DNA of 64,000 bases from MWBF01 sp040772005 (GCA_040772005.1 JAXGYZ010000002.1:1240001-1304000); one strand, 5' to 3'. Counted from the first letter of the stretch, positions 41,714 through 50,203 are shown. Translations and numbers: made by a program. Notes: generated from the letters alone by a model not told the origin.

Positions 41714-43387
41714 ATGGAACGTGCAGTGGTGGCTTTGTTTGATGAAATGAGTGCGGCGCAGAATGCTGTGCAGGAATTGGTGAACAGCGGCTTCGATCGC
41801 CACGAAATCAGCATCGTTGCCAGCGATCGCTCTGCGGCGCGCGCGGGCGATGATGTGGTTGATACTTCAGTGGAGACCGCGGACGGCGCGGCAGCCGGCG
41901 CGGGCGTCGGCGCCGTGCTTGGCGGCCTGGCCGGCCTGCTGGTGGGCATCGGCGCGCTCGCGATTCCGGGCATCGGGCCTATCATCGCGGCGGGTCCGCT
42001 GGCGGCAACCCTGGCCGGCGCGGGCCTGGGTGCGGCGACCGGCGGCGTCATCGGTGCGCTGGCGGATGCCGGTGTACCCGAGGAAGCAGCGCGCTACTAC
42101 GAGGAAGGCGTGCGCCGGGGCGGCGTGCTCGTGACGGTGCGTGCAGCCGAGGGCATGACCGGCCGGGCGATGGACATTCTGAATCGCTATGGCCCGGTGG
42201 ACATTAACCGCCGTGTAGCGTCCTGGCGCGAGGATGGCTGGGATGGCAATGTGGATGACAGCGATCGTGGCCCTTACCGGGATACCGGCTACACCGCGAC
42301 CACGGCGACCGGCCACCGGGGCAGCGCAGCCTTCGGCAGCGATGACCCCGCGACCAGCGGCCGCCGCGGCTCCACGACGGGCGGCGCAAGTGCGCTCGAT
42401 GATGAAGGCAACGGCGGCACCGGTTACGTCGAGACGCAGCACACGGGCACCGGCAGCGGGGCGACAGGCTCAGGCACGGGCGCCCTGGGTAGCGGAACCG
42501 GCTACAGCGGCAACGGCCGCGACATGCGCAGCGGCGACGTGCGTGATGTCAGCGCCTCCGGCAGCACAAGCCGTACCCCGGTCGGGTCTGCGGGCAGTGA
42601 CCTCGGCACGGGCGGCAGCAGCCACACCGGAAACGGCGGCGCTATCGACACCGCGAATCGCGGTACGGCAGGTGGCGCGTTCACCGGCAGCGACCCGAAC
42701 CGGACCAGCTATGGCACCGGCACGGGCGGCACGGTTGAAGGTGGCTCAGGTGTGGGGCGCTACACGGATTCGAGCCTCGGTATGAGCACCAGCGGCAGCT
42801 ATCCCGGCATTCGCCAGGGCGAGCTGGGTGCACTGGGCAGCTTCGTTGCGGCGGAACCTTACTTCCGCCAGGACTACCAGCAGCGCTATGCGCGCACCGG
42901 GCTAGGCTACGACCGCTATCAGCCGGCCTATCGCTATGGCTACGAACTGCACAACCAGCCGCACTACGGTGACCGCGACTGGACGGCCATCGAGCAGGAC
43001 GTGCGCCGTGAGTGGGAGCAGGGCCATCCGGATGATGCATGGGAGGATTTCAAGGACTCGATCCGGCACGGCTGGGAGCGATTCAAGCAGGGCGTCAGCG
43101 AGACGTTCGACTTCGATGACGATTACTTCCGCCAGGACTACGAGCGGCACTATGCCGGCAGCGGTTACGGTTACGACTACTATCAGCCGGCCTACCGCTA
43201 CGGTTACGAGTTGGCGCACGACGAACGCTACCGCGGCCGCGATTGGTATGACATCGAGGCCCGGGCCCGGCATGATTGGGCGGAGCGCTATCCTGACAGT
43301 GCGTGGGATGATTTCGTCGATGCAGTCCGCCACGGTTGGAACCGCGTGCGTGAAGGCGTCCGCGACGCCTTTGACCCGAACCGGTAA
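41714..43387 (+). CDS. General-stress-type protein with Gly-zipper, linker and duplicated acidic C-terminal domain
   Basis: 557 residues. Residues 1-55 are a small alpha/beta domain (ERAVVALFDEMSAAQNAVQELVNSGF) of the YflT/general stress protein type. Residues 55-120 form Gly/Ala-rich hydrophobic helices (LGGLAGLLVGIGALAIPGIGPIIAAGPLAATLAGAG in part) that should enter a membrane. Residues about 185-380 are a Gly/Ser/Thr low-complexity linker. Two copies of an 88-residue domain follow, starting at residues 383 and 471 (YFRQDY, YQPAYRYGYEL, RDW, DAW/SAW, DF-D-IRHGW). GGAGGG lies 5 nt before the ATG. It heads a cassette with two SRPBCC genes and a Rieske gene. Function unknown; an envelope stress role is inferred. 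Confidence 0.8.
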   Translation: MERAVVALFDEMSAAQNAVQELVNSGFDRHEISIVASDRSAARAGDDVVDTSVETADGAAAGAGVGAVLGGLAGLLVGIGALAIPGIGPIIAAGPLAATLAGAGLGAATGGVIGALADAGVPEEAARYYEEGVRRGGVLVTVRAAEGMTGRAMDILNRYGPVDINRRVASWREDGWDGNVDDSDRGPYRDTGYTATTATGHRGSAAFGSDDPATSGRRGSTTGGASALDDEGNGGTGYVETQHTGTGSGATGSGTGALGSGTGYSGNGRDMRSGDVRDVSASGSTSRTPVGSAGSDLGTGGSSHTGNGGAIDTANRGTAGGAFTGSDPNRTSYGTGTGGTVEGGSGVGRYTDSSLGMSTSGSYPGIRQGELGALGSFVAAEPYFRQDYQQRYARTGLGYDRYQPAYRYGYELHNQPHYGDRDWTAIEQDVRREWEQGHPDDAWEDFKDSIRHGWERFKQGVSETFDFDDDYFRQDYERHYAGSGYGYDYYQPAYRYGYELAHDERYRGRDWYDIEARARHDWAERYPDSAWDDFVDAVRHGWNRVREGVRDAFDPNR

Positions 43388-43398
43388 GGTATGAAGCA

Positions 43399-43481
43399 GC
43401 CACGGCGACGGCCCGGTGGGTTGTCGCCGTGGCGCGCCGGCCGGTAGATTTTCCGTAAGGGCGAGGTGACCTCGTCCCTAC
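43399..43481. repeat. Hairpin and 27-bp palindrome between cassette genes
   Basis: A perfect 11-bp stem (43399-43409 and 43423-43433) 11 nt after the stop, then a 27-bp imperfect palindrome (43455-43481, GTAAGGGCGAGGT type). Both precede the SRPBCC gene and may adjust the level of the downstream genes. Confidence 0.65.
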
Positions 43482-43521
43482 ACCAACGGTTGCGTCAGAC
43501 GTATCAAGAAGGAGTTGCACA

Positions 43522-44460
43522 ATGGGTTTGAAGGGTTTCGTAAAGACGCTGGCAATCGGAGCCGGTGCGATGTATTTTCTGGACCCGGAGCAGGGTGAAA
43601 AGCGGCGGACGGAGCTGCGTGAAAAGGTCACGGGCTGGCAGGACGATATGCTGGACCTGTGGGAGTCCGGTCGCCGCGACCTGGAATACCGGGCGCGTGG
43701 TCTGCAAGCAGATGTCAAGTCCGGCGTGAACGGCAGCGGCGATGTGAACACGCTCTTGGGCCAGTTCAACGGTGGTCAGGAAATGGGGCCAGGTCCACGG
43801 CTGCTGTCGCTGGGCGGGGGCGGCCTACTGGCCCTCTACGGGCTACTGCGCGGGGGCATCAGCGGCAAGATTGTCATGGTGGCCGGTCTCAACTTCCTGT
43901 CCAAGGGGCTGACAAACAAGGGCCTGCTGAGCATGATCCAGCCTTCGGACCAGAACGCTATCTCGGTCCGCAAGAACCTGTTCGTCAACGCGTCGGTCGA
44001 GGAAGTTTTCAACTTCTGGCGCAACTACGACAACTTCCCGCGGCTGATGTCGCACCTGGAAGAGGTGCGCGATCTGGGCGACGGCCGTTCGCACTGGATC
44101 GCCAAGGGGCCCGCAGGCGTGCTCGTCGAGTGGGATGCTGTGATGACCGAAATGCAGCCGAACCGCGTGATCGCGTGGGAAAGCATCCCCGGCTCGCAGG
44201 TCTACACCACGGGCCGTGTGCGCTTCACCGCGGCCGGTGAAGGGACGCAAGTGAACATTCACATGACCTACAGCCCGCCGGCGGGTGCAGTGGGCCACGC
44301 AGTAGCCACGCTCTTTGGCGCGGATGCGAAGTCGGCGATGGATGAGGACCTCGACAAGCTCCAGTCGCTGTTGGAGACCGGGGCGACTGTCTCCGGAGGT
44401 CAGACGGTCACAAGGGCGGGGGTTGGGTCCGGAGTGGGGGCTTATCAGGGTAGGTCTTAG
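43522..44460 (+). CDS. SRPBCC (cyclase/dehydrase) protein with N-terminal membrane segment
   Basis: 312 residues. The N-terminus FVKTLAIGAGAMYFLDPEQGEKRR is a YtxH-like membrane anchor with a charged helix. Residues about 90-135 carry further hydrophobic stretches (LLSLGGGGLLALYGLL). Residues about 145-290 form an SRPBCC/START-like fold, beginning VRKNLFVNASVEEVFNFWRNYDNFPRLMSHLEEV and ending in the long helix DEDLDKLQSLLE. This is the usual form of the SRPBCC proteins beside stress genes. AAGGAG precedes the ATG. The bound lipid or ligand is unknown. Confidence 0.82.
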   Translation: MGLKGFVKTLAIGAGAMYFLDPEQGEKRRTELREKVTGWQDDMLDLWESGRRDLEYRARGLQADVKSGVNGSGDVNTLLGQFNGGQEMGPGPRLLSLGGGGLLALYGLLRGGISGKIVMVAGLNFLSKGLTNKGLLSMIQPSDQNAISVRKNLFVNASVEEVFNFWRNYDNFPRLMSHLEEVRDLGDGRSHWIAKGPAGVLVEWDAVMTEMQPNRVIAWESIPGSQVYTTGRVRFTAAGEGTQVNIHMTYSPPAGAVGHAVATLFGADAKSAMDEDLDKLQSLLETGATVSGGQTVTRAGVGSGVGAYQGRS

Positions 44461-44478
44461 CGGCAAAGGAGGAGCGGG

Positions 44479-45360
44479 GTGAACTGGGATAGCATCGTCA
44501 AGACGATTGCCGGGCAGCCGTGGGTCAATCCGGCCTCGAAGTCGGTGAAGAAAAGCGTTGCCTCGGCGTTCAAGGCGCTCGGTCCGGCCGGTCAGCCGAT
44601 CCAGAACTTCCTGCACGGGGTCTGGCTGGGCCACCCGCTGCACCCGGCATTGACTGACGTGCCGATCGGCGCGTGGACGGCTGCAGCGACACTGGATGTG
44701 TTGGACATGGCCGCCGGCGAGGATCGGCTGGCCGCGGGAGCAGATGCGGCGGTCGCGCTTGGGATGGCCGGCGCGGTGGGGTCAGCCCTGACGGGTTTGA
44801 CCGATTGGCACAAGACGGACGGTGATGCGCGGCGCATCGGCATGGTCCATGCGATGCTCAACACGACTGCAACCACATTGTACGCTTTCTCGCTGGCCGC
44901 GCGGCGCGGCGGCAACCGGCCTCTGGGCCGCGGCCTGGCCTTTGTCGGCTACGCGCTCATGGCCGGCGGCGCGTACCTGGGCGGTCACCTGGTCTTTGCA
45001 GAACGTATCGGCGTTGACCAGACCGCAGGCGAGCATCCACCGGAGGAATTTCGGGCCGTGCTAAGCACGGAAGCCCTGGTCGAGGGCCAGCCGCAGCGCG
45101 TGCTGCTGGACGAGGCGCCGGTGATGCTGGTTAGGTCCGGCGGGACTGTCTTCGCGCTGGCCGATACCTGCTCGCACCTGGGGTGCTCGCTGTCCGAAAG
45201 CGGCATCGAAGATGGCACGGTACGCTGTCACTGTCACGGCTCGCGTTTTGCGCTGGCCGACGGCCGCGTGCTGGACGGCCCTGCGACCTACTGGCAGCCC
45301 GCCTATGACGTGCGCGTGCGCGACGGTCAGATCGAAATCCGATTGCGCGAGACAGCGTAG
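44479..45360 (+). CDS. DUF2231-Rieske fusion protein
   Basis: 293 residues, GTG start behind GGAGGAG. Residues about 45-175 form a four-helix membrane domain of the DUF2231 type (HGVWLGHPLHPALTDVPIGAW, with its conserved His residues). Residues about 190-290 are a Rieske [2Fe-2S] domain: Cys231 and His233 (CSHLGC) and Cys250 and His253 (CHCHGS) are the cluster ligands. DUF2231 proteins may bind haem, so an electron path between haem and Rieske cluster at the membrane is plausible. It begins 18 nt after the SRPBCC gene. Confidence 0.88.
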   Translation: MNWDSIVKTIAGQPWVNPASKSVKKSVASAFKALGPAGQPIQNFLHGVWLGHPLHPALTDVPIGAWTAAATLDVLDMAAGEDRLAAGADAAVALGMAGAVGSALTGLTDWHKTDGDARRIGMVHAMLNTTATTLYAFSLAARRGGNRPLGRGLAFVGYALMAGGAYLGGHLVFAERIGVDQTAGEHPPEEFRAVLSTEALVEGQPQRVLLDEAPVMLVRSGGTVFALADTCSHLGCSLSESGIEDGTVRCHCHGSRFALADGRVLDGPATYWQPAYDVRVRDGQIEIRLRETA

Positions 45361-45401
45361 AGCCGGTTGACACATCGATATAGGAAGAGAGGTGTAGTGA
45401 G

Positions 45402-45845
45402 ATGGCAGAGCGATTTACGAAGAGCATCATGGTTCAGGCCGCCCCGGCGACGGTGTACAACCTGTGGGCCAACTTCGAGAACTTCCCGCACTTCATGGAG
45501 AACGTCAAGCGGGTGAAGAATACCACTGCAGAGACGAGCGAATGGGAAGTCGCGGGGCCGCTGGGGATGACCGTGACCTGGGAAGCCGAGACCACTCGGC
45601 TGGACCCGAACGAGCGCATTGCCTGGAACACGAAGGACAACCGCGGCCTGACGACGAGCGGCGAGGTCCGCTTCAAGGGCCTGTCGGACAGCCAAACCGA
45701 GGTCACAGTGACCATGCAGTACGATGCGCCCGCGGGCAAGCTGGGCGAGCTGATCGGAAATCTGCTGGCGGATCCCGAGGGCCGGCTGGAAGAGGACCTG
45801 CAGAATTTTAAGGCGTATGCCGAGGGCCGGCGGTCGATGGCGTAA
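45402..45845 (+). CDS. SRPBCC family protein (CoxG/polyketide cyclase-like)
   Basis: 147 residues, soluble. FTKSIMVQAAPATVYNLWANFENFPHFMENVKRVKN through EVTVTMQYDAPAGKLGELIGNLLADPEGRLEEDLQNFKAYAE spans a complete SRPBCC fold, closely related to the domain of the gene at 43522. It is the last gene of the cassette, 41 nt after the Rieske gene, and is followed by a convergent methyltransferase gene. Its ligand is unknown. Confidence 0.88.
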   Translation: MAERFTKSIMVQAAPATVYNLWANFENFPHFMENVKRVKNTTAETSEWEVAGPLGMTVTWEAETTRLDPNERIAWNTKDNRGLTTSGEVRFKGLSDSQTEVTVTMQYDAPAGKLGELIGNLLADPEGRLEEDLQNFKAYAEGRRSMA

Positions 45846-45847
45846 GG

Positions 45848-47089
45848 TCAGGGCGCGACCGCATACAGGCACTTCAGATACGCGCCTTCAGGAAAGCTGA
45901 TAGGATGGTCAACTGCGTGGCCGGTGCGCTCGATTTCGCGCAGCGGCCGACCCGCGGCTTCAGCCGCGCGCCTGACTGTCGAGTAAAAGTCGTCTGCGCT
46001 GACCCGGCTGGAACAGGATGCGCTGACGAGCAGGCCGCCGGGCCGCATCACGCCGAGCGCGAGGATAGTCAGGCGAGTATAAGCGCGCAGGGCGGCCTCG
46101 ATCTCGGCGGCCCGCTTGGCAAACGCGGGCGGGTCTACGACCACAAGGTCGTAACGCTCCCCTTGTTCACGCAGAGTCGCCAGCGCGTCGAAGGCATCCC
46201 CGGCCTCCGTGATATGGCGCGCGGCCGCGACTGCCGGCAGGTGCCGGTTGAGGTCGAAGTTGCGCCGGGCCGCGGCCAGCGCGGGCGCGCTCAGGTCCAC
46301 GCTCAACACCTCGCGTGCACCGCCCCGCGCGGCATAGAGTGAGAAGCCGCCGGTGTAGGCGAAGACGTTGAGCACTCGCCGCCCGCCCGCCAGGCGCTCG
46401 ACGCGGGCGCGGTTGTCGCGCTGGTCCAGGAAGAAGCCGGTCTTCTGCCCCCGCAGCACGTCCGCCTCGAACCGCAGCCCGTTCTCGCTGAACTGCACCA
46501 GCCCGGGCTCACCGTCAAAGTGGGCGCCGGCCAGAAGTCCCACGTGCAGACCATAGAGGTGCTCAGGGTGGTTGAGCAACTCGCGGCTGAGGCGCAGGAC
46601 GACGCGCGCGTAAGGTTGGATCACATGGAGCGCAGAGATGACTTGATTCGACCAGGGAATCCAGGCCAGCGTGTATAGCTTAACGACCAGGGTATCCTCG
46701 TAGCGGTCAACGACCAGGCCGGGCAACCCGTCGTTCTCCCCGTGGATGAGGCGGTAGCCGGTCGTGCCCGTCGGTGACAGCTCCGCCCGCCGCGCAGCCG
46801 CGGCCGCAATGCGCTCGCGGAGCCACGTCTCGTCGATGGTCGCGGGCTGGCCGGTCTGCAAAATGCGGACGCGCAGCGGCGAAGTCGGGTCGTAAAGGCC
46901 GATGGCGAGGAAACGGCGGCGATCGTCGAACACGACGGCGAGATCGCCGGCCGCACCGGCATGGCTCTGGTGGACGATGGCCTGGTCGAACAGCCAGGGG
47001 TGGCCCTGGCGCAGCGCGCGCTGTGCCTCCGGCGTCACGCGCAGCGCGATCCGGCGTTGGGAGGGAGTGGGTAGGTGTTCGGTCCCCAC
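45848..47089 (-). CDS. RlmI-like 23S rRNA (cytosine) methyltransferase
   Basis: 413 residues, GTG start with AAGGGG upstream. An N-terminal PUA-like domain (RVTPEAQRALRQGHPWLFDQAI) and an EEHEA-type middle domain precede a Rossmann methyltransferase: motif I VLNVFAYTGGFSLYAARGGA, acidic VLSVDLSAPAL and motif IV VVDPPAFAKR. This is the plan of RlmI/YccW-type enzymes that methylate cytosine in 23S rRNA. It starts 1 nt from the stop of the upstream SnoaL-like gene. Confidence 0.87.
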   Translation of the reverse strand: MGTEHLPTPSQRRIALRVTPEAQRALRQGHPWLFDQAIVHQSHAGAAGDLAVVFDDRRRFLAIGLYDPTSPLRVRILQTGQPATIDETWLRERIAAAAARRAELSPTGTTGYRLIHGENDGLPGLVVDRYEDTLVVKLYTLAWIPWSNQVISALHVIQPYARVVLRLSRELLNHPEHLYGLHVGLLAGAHFDGEPGLVQFSENGLRFEADVLRGQKTGFFLDQRDNRARVERLAGGRRVLNVFAYTGGFSLYAARGGAREVLSVDLSAPALAAARRNFDLNRHLPAVAAARHITEAGDAFDALATLREQGERYDLVVVDPPAFAKRAAEIEAALRAYTRLTILALGVMRPGGLLVSASCSSRVSADDFYSTVRRAAEAAGRPLREIERTGHAVDHPISFPEGAYLKCLYAVAP

Positions 47090-47090
47090 T

Positions 47091-47501
47091 CTACCCCTTC
47101 AATTGCTTCATCAAGCCGAAGGCGTCTTCCGCAGCCCAAGCCTCTGCAAACCGGTTGTCCGTAACACGGACGATTGACATGATGCTCATGGTTACTGCCT
47201 TGCCGCTCGGCGGAGTGCCCAAGATGACAGACCCTCCTTGATCGGTGCCGTGGAATGTCATCCTCCAGACCCCGTGACTCTCTTCAGCGCTCAGCACATC
47301 CTCCAGCGTAATGTAAGCATCAGGATATGCCGCATGCACTCCGATCATGTACTTCTTGTATCCCTCACGGTCCAGATCACCATAGGTGTGGCTGTGATAG
47401 GCAAAGTCGGGCGTCAGAATGTCATCGAGTTTGTTAACGTCGCAAGTGTTCCAGGCCTCGATGAAGCGGTCGGTCAGTTTCTGTAGTTCGTCAAGTGACA
47501 T
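47091..47501 (-). CDS. SnoaL-like ester cyclase/nuclear transport factor 2-fold protein
   Basis: 136 residues from MSLDELQKLTDRFIEAWNTCDVNKLDDIL, the usual first helix and strand of the SnoaL fold. TPDFAYHSHT, GYKKYMIGVHAAYPDAYITLEDVLSAE and WRMTFHGTDQG follow the ester-cyclase family pattern. A longer frame with a hydrophobic start exists but lacks the family pattern, so the inner ATG is preferred. Substrate unknown. It is tightly coupled to the rRNA methyltransferase gene. Confidence 0.8.
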   Translation of the reverse strand: MSLDELQKLTDRFIEAWNTCDVNKLDDILTPDFAYHSHTYGDLDREGYKKYMIGVHAAYPDAYITLEDVLSAEESHGVWRMTFHGTDQGGSVILGTPPSGKAVTMSIMSIVRVTDNRFAEAWAAEDAFGLMKQLKG

Positions 47502-47668
47502 GGGGAAGGCTCTTCCTGTGAATGCTGCCGAGATGGAAAGACATGTGGCTACGATCAGCAGTGTAAGACTTGGAGGTGTGGAAGTCAAGAGGATTTTTTC
47601 TTACCAGCGCGCGTTGCGTAGGTTGACGGCCGCCTGTCCGGGCTGATATACTGGCCTCGGAGGCGACG

Positions 47669-47959
47669 ATGATCACCATTCCGATAGAACTCCCGGAGGA
47701 TCTTGCAAAGGAGATCTTGCCGCTCCAGGATCGCTTACCGGAGATCATTGAGCTTGGTTTGCGCCAATGGCGCAAGCGCGCGGCGCTAACGCCGCGCCAG
47801 CGCACCGAAGGTGTGTGGGAGGCCGCCGGCATCGTGAAGCCGACCAGCGATGCCGCCGTACGCGCAACAACTCCCAGGAAGCGCCAACGCCGTCTCGTCT
47901 ACGTGGCAGGCAAGGCGACGAGTGAGGTTATCGTCGAGAGCCGTGGTGACTTTGAGTAG
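47669..47959 (+). CDS. VapB-type antitoxin-like protein
   Basis: 96 residues. ITIPIELPEDLAKEILPLQDRLPEIIELGLRQW resembles a ribbon-helix-helix start, and a basic C-terminal half (TTPRKRQRR) follows. Its real ribosome binding site (GGAGGCG) is strong. The next gene, a PIN toxin, starts 9 nt after the stop. In this context it should bind and neutralise the toxin and repress the operon. The family is not one I can name with certainty. Confidence 0.7.
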   Translation: MITIPIELPEDLAKEILPLQDRLPEIIELGLRQWRKRAALTPRQRTEGVWEAAGIVKPTSDAAVRATTPRKRQRRLVYVAGKATSEVIVESRGDFE

Positions 47960-47968
47960 GCCGCCGCG

Positions 47969-48436
47969 ATGCTGAACGCTTTCTATTTGGATGCCAGTGC
48001 CCTGGTGAAAAGGTACGTCGCTGAACAAGGCTCCACCTGGATCGAGTCGTTATGCTCCGATGACAAGACGAACGCGATCGCAATTGCCAGTATCGGCATC
48101 GTTGAAGTAGCTGCCGCTCTGGCAGGCAAGCACCGCGGCGGGTTTCTGGCTGTTGAGGACTACCAGTCCATCCTTGCGGACTTGATGAGCGATGCGAAGA
48201 CTCGCTTTCGCCAAGTGGTGATCAGCCAGGCTGTCATCGACCGAGCCATCGCGCTGACACGCAGGTATCGCTTGCGCGGCTACGATGCGGTACATCTGGC
48301 TTCAGCCCTCATCCTGAACGACGCACTGCGAATCCAGGGACTTCCCGCGCTCACAATGGTTGCGGCCGATGACAACCTCCTGGCTGCTGCAGCGGCCGAG
48401 GGTCTGCCAACAGAAAACCCCAACCGCCATTCGTAA
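47969..48436 (+). CDS. PIN-domain toxin, VapC type
   Basis: 155 residues. Acidic PIN residues are visible: Asp8 in YLDASALVKRY, Glu in GIVEVAAALA, Asp in RGYDAVHLASA and Asp in MVAADDNLLAAA, as needed to bind Mg or Mn for RNA cleavage. It pairs with the small gene 9 nt upstream as a type II toxin-antitoxin system; the target RNA (often initiator tRNA or 23S rRNA) cannot be told from sequence. Confidence 0.88.
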   Translation: MLNAFYLDASALVKRYVAEQGSTWIESLCSDDKTNAIAIASIGIVEVAAALAGKHRGGFLAVEDYQSILADLMSDAKTRFRQVVISQAVIDRAIALTRRYRLRGYDAVHLASALILNDALRIQGLPALTMVAADDNLLAAAAAEGLPTENPNRHS

Positions 48437-48450
48437 CCGGACTTGCAACT

Positions 48451-48861
48451 CTACAGCTCCAGCTTCACCGTGCCGCCGGCGCTGCGGTTGTGCCGGTGCA
48501 GCCGGCGCGAGTCCGAGGTCAGCGTGCCCGCGCGATAGGCGGCCAGCGCAGCCGGAATCTGCTTCTCGCCCGTCAGGATCACCTCCAGCCCCTGGGCCAA
48601 CGCGCCCTGCTGTGCGCCCTCGCCCATCCCGCCCGCAATCAGCACCTGGCAGTCGGTGATCGGCCCGAACATCCCGCCGTGGTCATGGCTGTGATGATCG
48701 TGTTCTTCGTGGTGCTCCGCTGCTTCGCCGTGGAAGGCCTTCGCACGCTGCTCGAACTGCGGCTCCGCGTCGCCCTCAAGCGTGGCAATGACAAAGCCCT
48801 GCGCGCGGCCGAAGTGCGCACTGATGGTCCGTCCGTCATCCGTGGGAAATGCAATCTTCAA
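48451..48861 (-). CDS. NifX/NifB-type dinitrogenase cofactor-binding family protein with His-rich insert
   Basis: 136 residues, TTG start with AGGAGG 8 nt upstream. The family fold is seen in KIAFPTDDGRTISAHFGRAQGFVI and ITDCQVLIAGGMGEGAQQGALAQGLEVILTG. Between them is a His-rich loop (HHEEHDHHSHDHG) likely to bind metal. No nif genes are present, so it probably handles iron-sulfur or another metal cluster rather than FeMo cofactor. The ribosome binding site is buried in a perfect 12-bp hairpin (48866-48896), which suggests control of translation. Confidence 0.83.
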   Translation of the reverse strand: MKIAFPTDDGRTISAHFGRAQGFVIATLEGDAEPQFEQRAKAFHGEAAEHHEEHDHHSHDHGGMFGPITDCQVLIAGGMGEGAQQGALAQGLEVILTGEKQIPAALAAYRAGTLTSDSRRLHRHNRSAGGTVKLEL

Positions 48862-48865
48862 AGCA

Positions 48866-48896
48866 AATGCCTCCTGGGTGATTTCCAGGAGGCATT
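48866..48896 (-). promoter_or_regulatory. Hairpin sequestering the ribosome binding site of the NifX-like gene
   Basis: AATGCCTCCTGG and its exact complement (48866-48877 and 48885-48896) with a 7-nt loop. On the minus-strand mRNA the downstream arm contains AGGAGG used for the TTG start at 48861, and the upstream arm contains CCTCCT that masks it. Confidence 0.65.
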
Positions 48897-48926
48897 ATAC
48901 ACATCTAGCGGCGTGGGATATGGAAT

Positions 48927-50060
48927 CTAGTGCACCTTGTGTTGGCGCACCATCTCTGTGACGAGCCGGAACTTCTCCAGGCTGACGCCGGGCGGGCAAC
49001 TGTCGCTGTTCGCGAGGATATAACCGTGGGGGTCCATGCGATCGAGCAGATTTTGAACGTAGGCGCGCAGCTCTGCCAGGCTCAGCGTCAGGAACATCAC
49101 CGGCTCGATGCCGCCGACCAGGCCGGTGTCGCGGCCCAGTACAGCCTGTGCCTCCCAGATTTCGATGTTGCCGGTCGGCGGCGGGCTGAGCGATTCCACC
49201 GAATCGACGTCCTCGGCGGCCATGATCGGCAGGAGTTGCTTCAGGTGGCCGCACGCGTGGTGCAGCAGCAGCTTGTCCTCGGCATGGACGATCTCGGCCC
49301 AGTGCTTCATCTCGGGCGCAATATACCGGCGGAACAGCGCGGGTGAGACGTTGGTCGTGGAGCTATCCTCCCAGGTGATGAAGGCTTCCGCGGAGGAGGC
49401 CGCCGAGATGTGCACCGCTTCCTCCGCCCTGGCCGACATCACTGCCAGCAGCGCCTCCACCTCCTCGGGGTAATCCATCAGGTCGAAGACGAGCTGCTCC
49501 GTGCCGACCCAGTGCTCGACGAGCGACTGGAACGGAGTCTTGCCGAACGGTGAAATCAGCGGTACGGACAGCCCGTCCTCACCGACCTCGGCAATCTGCT
49601 CCGCGACCGGGCGATAGTGCGGCGTGATGATCATGCGCTCGAAGATGTAGCTCAGGATCTTGTAATCCTCGCGGCGCTTGACCGGATGCTCCACGAGAAA
49701 GCGGGTGTTGCCCTGGCTGCTCCGCCGGCCCAGCATGGTGAGGATCCCGACGGGTGTCTCGAGCCAGACGCGGATATCGTCGCCCTGCTCGCTGCGGCGG
49801 ATTTCGACGCCGGGCGGAGGCGGCGTGGTCTGGCCGTTCATGCCGCCGAGGTCGGAGACGGTGAACGGAGAGAGGAAGCCGCGGAGCAGCCCGTCCGCGC
49901 CGAGCTCCCGGAAGAAGGCAATCTGGCCGCGGTCCTGCAGGGCCTGCGGCTGGTGCTCCCACCAGTACGCGAGGAACGGGCTCCACGGCAGGCGGTCCAC
50001 CGGCCGGCCGCGCAGCGCGGCCAGCAGTCGTTCGCGCGAGGTCATCTCGGATGGTGGCAT
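48927..50060 (-). CDS. Uroporphyrinogen decarboxylase (URO-D) family protein
   Basis: 377 residues from MPPSEMTSRERLLAALRG, with AAGGA upstream. MTSRERLLAALRGRPVDRLPWSPF is the typical start of non-haem URO-D-family proteins (MtaA/CmuA-like). SFGKTPFQSLVEHWVGTEQ, ITWEDSSTTNVSPALFRRYIAPEMKHW and LLHHACGHLKQLLPIM follow that group. Members of it are methyl-transfer or unknown-function proteins often encoded with sugar transporters. It follows the ABC importer genes and repeat family 3. It is not expected to make haem. Confidence 0.82.
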   Translation of the reverse strand: MPPSEMTSRERLLAALRGRPVDRLPWSPFLAYWWEHQPQALQDRGQIAFFRELGADGLLRGFLSPFTVSDLGGMNGQTTPPPPGVEIRRSEQGDDIRVWLETPVGILTMLGRRSSQGNTRFLVEHPVKRREDYKILSYIFERMIITPHYRPVAEQIAEVGEDGLSVPLISPFGKTPFQSLVEHWVGTEQLVFDLMDYPEEVEALLAVMSARAEEAVHISAASSAEAFITWEDSSTTNVSPALFRRYIAPEMKHWAEIVHAEDKLLLHHACGHLKQLLPIMAAEDVDSVESLSPPPTGNIEIWEAQAVLGRDTGLVGGIEPVMFLTLSLAELRAYVQNLLDRMDPHGYILANSDSCPPGVSLEKFRLVTEMVRQHKVH

Positions 50061-50078
50061 CGTGGGTTCCTTGTGCGA

Positions 50079-50203
50079 CCTCACCCCCCGGCCCCCATTC
50101 CTGATGGCTGGAACTGCCAGCCTTCAGGAGAGGGGGAGATGTGCGAGAGGCAAGGAAACCCCCCTCTCGTGTCGGTTGGCAGGAGAGGGGGCCGGGGGTG
50201 AGG
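50079..50203. repeat. Palindromic repeat family 3, long copy
   Basis: CCTCACCCCCCGG at one end and CCGGGGGTGAGG at the other, with CTCTC/GAGAG arms and short hairpins inside. It relates to 26235-26314 and fills the gap between the permease and URO-D genes exactly up to the permease stop. Confidence 0.75.

Noticed and set aside
50079..50203. CRISPR repeat or array
   Set aside because: There are inverted, not regularly spaced direct, repeats and no cas gene is nearby.
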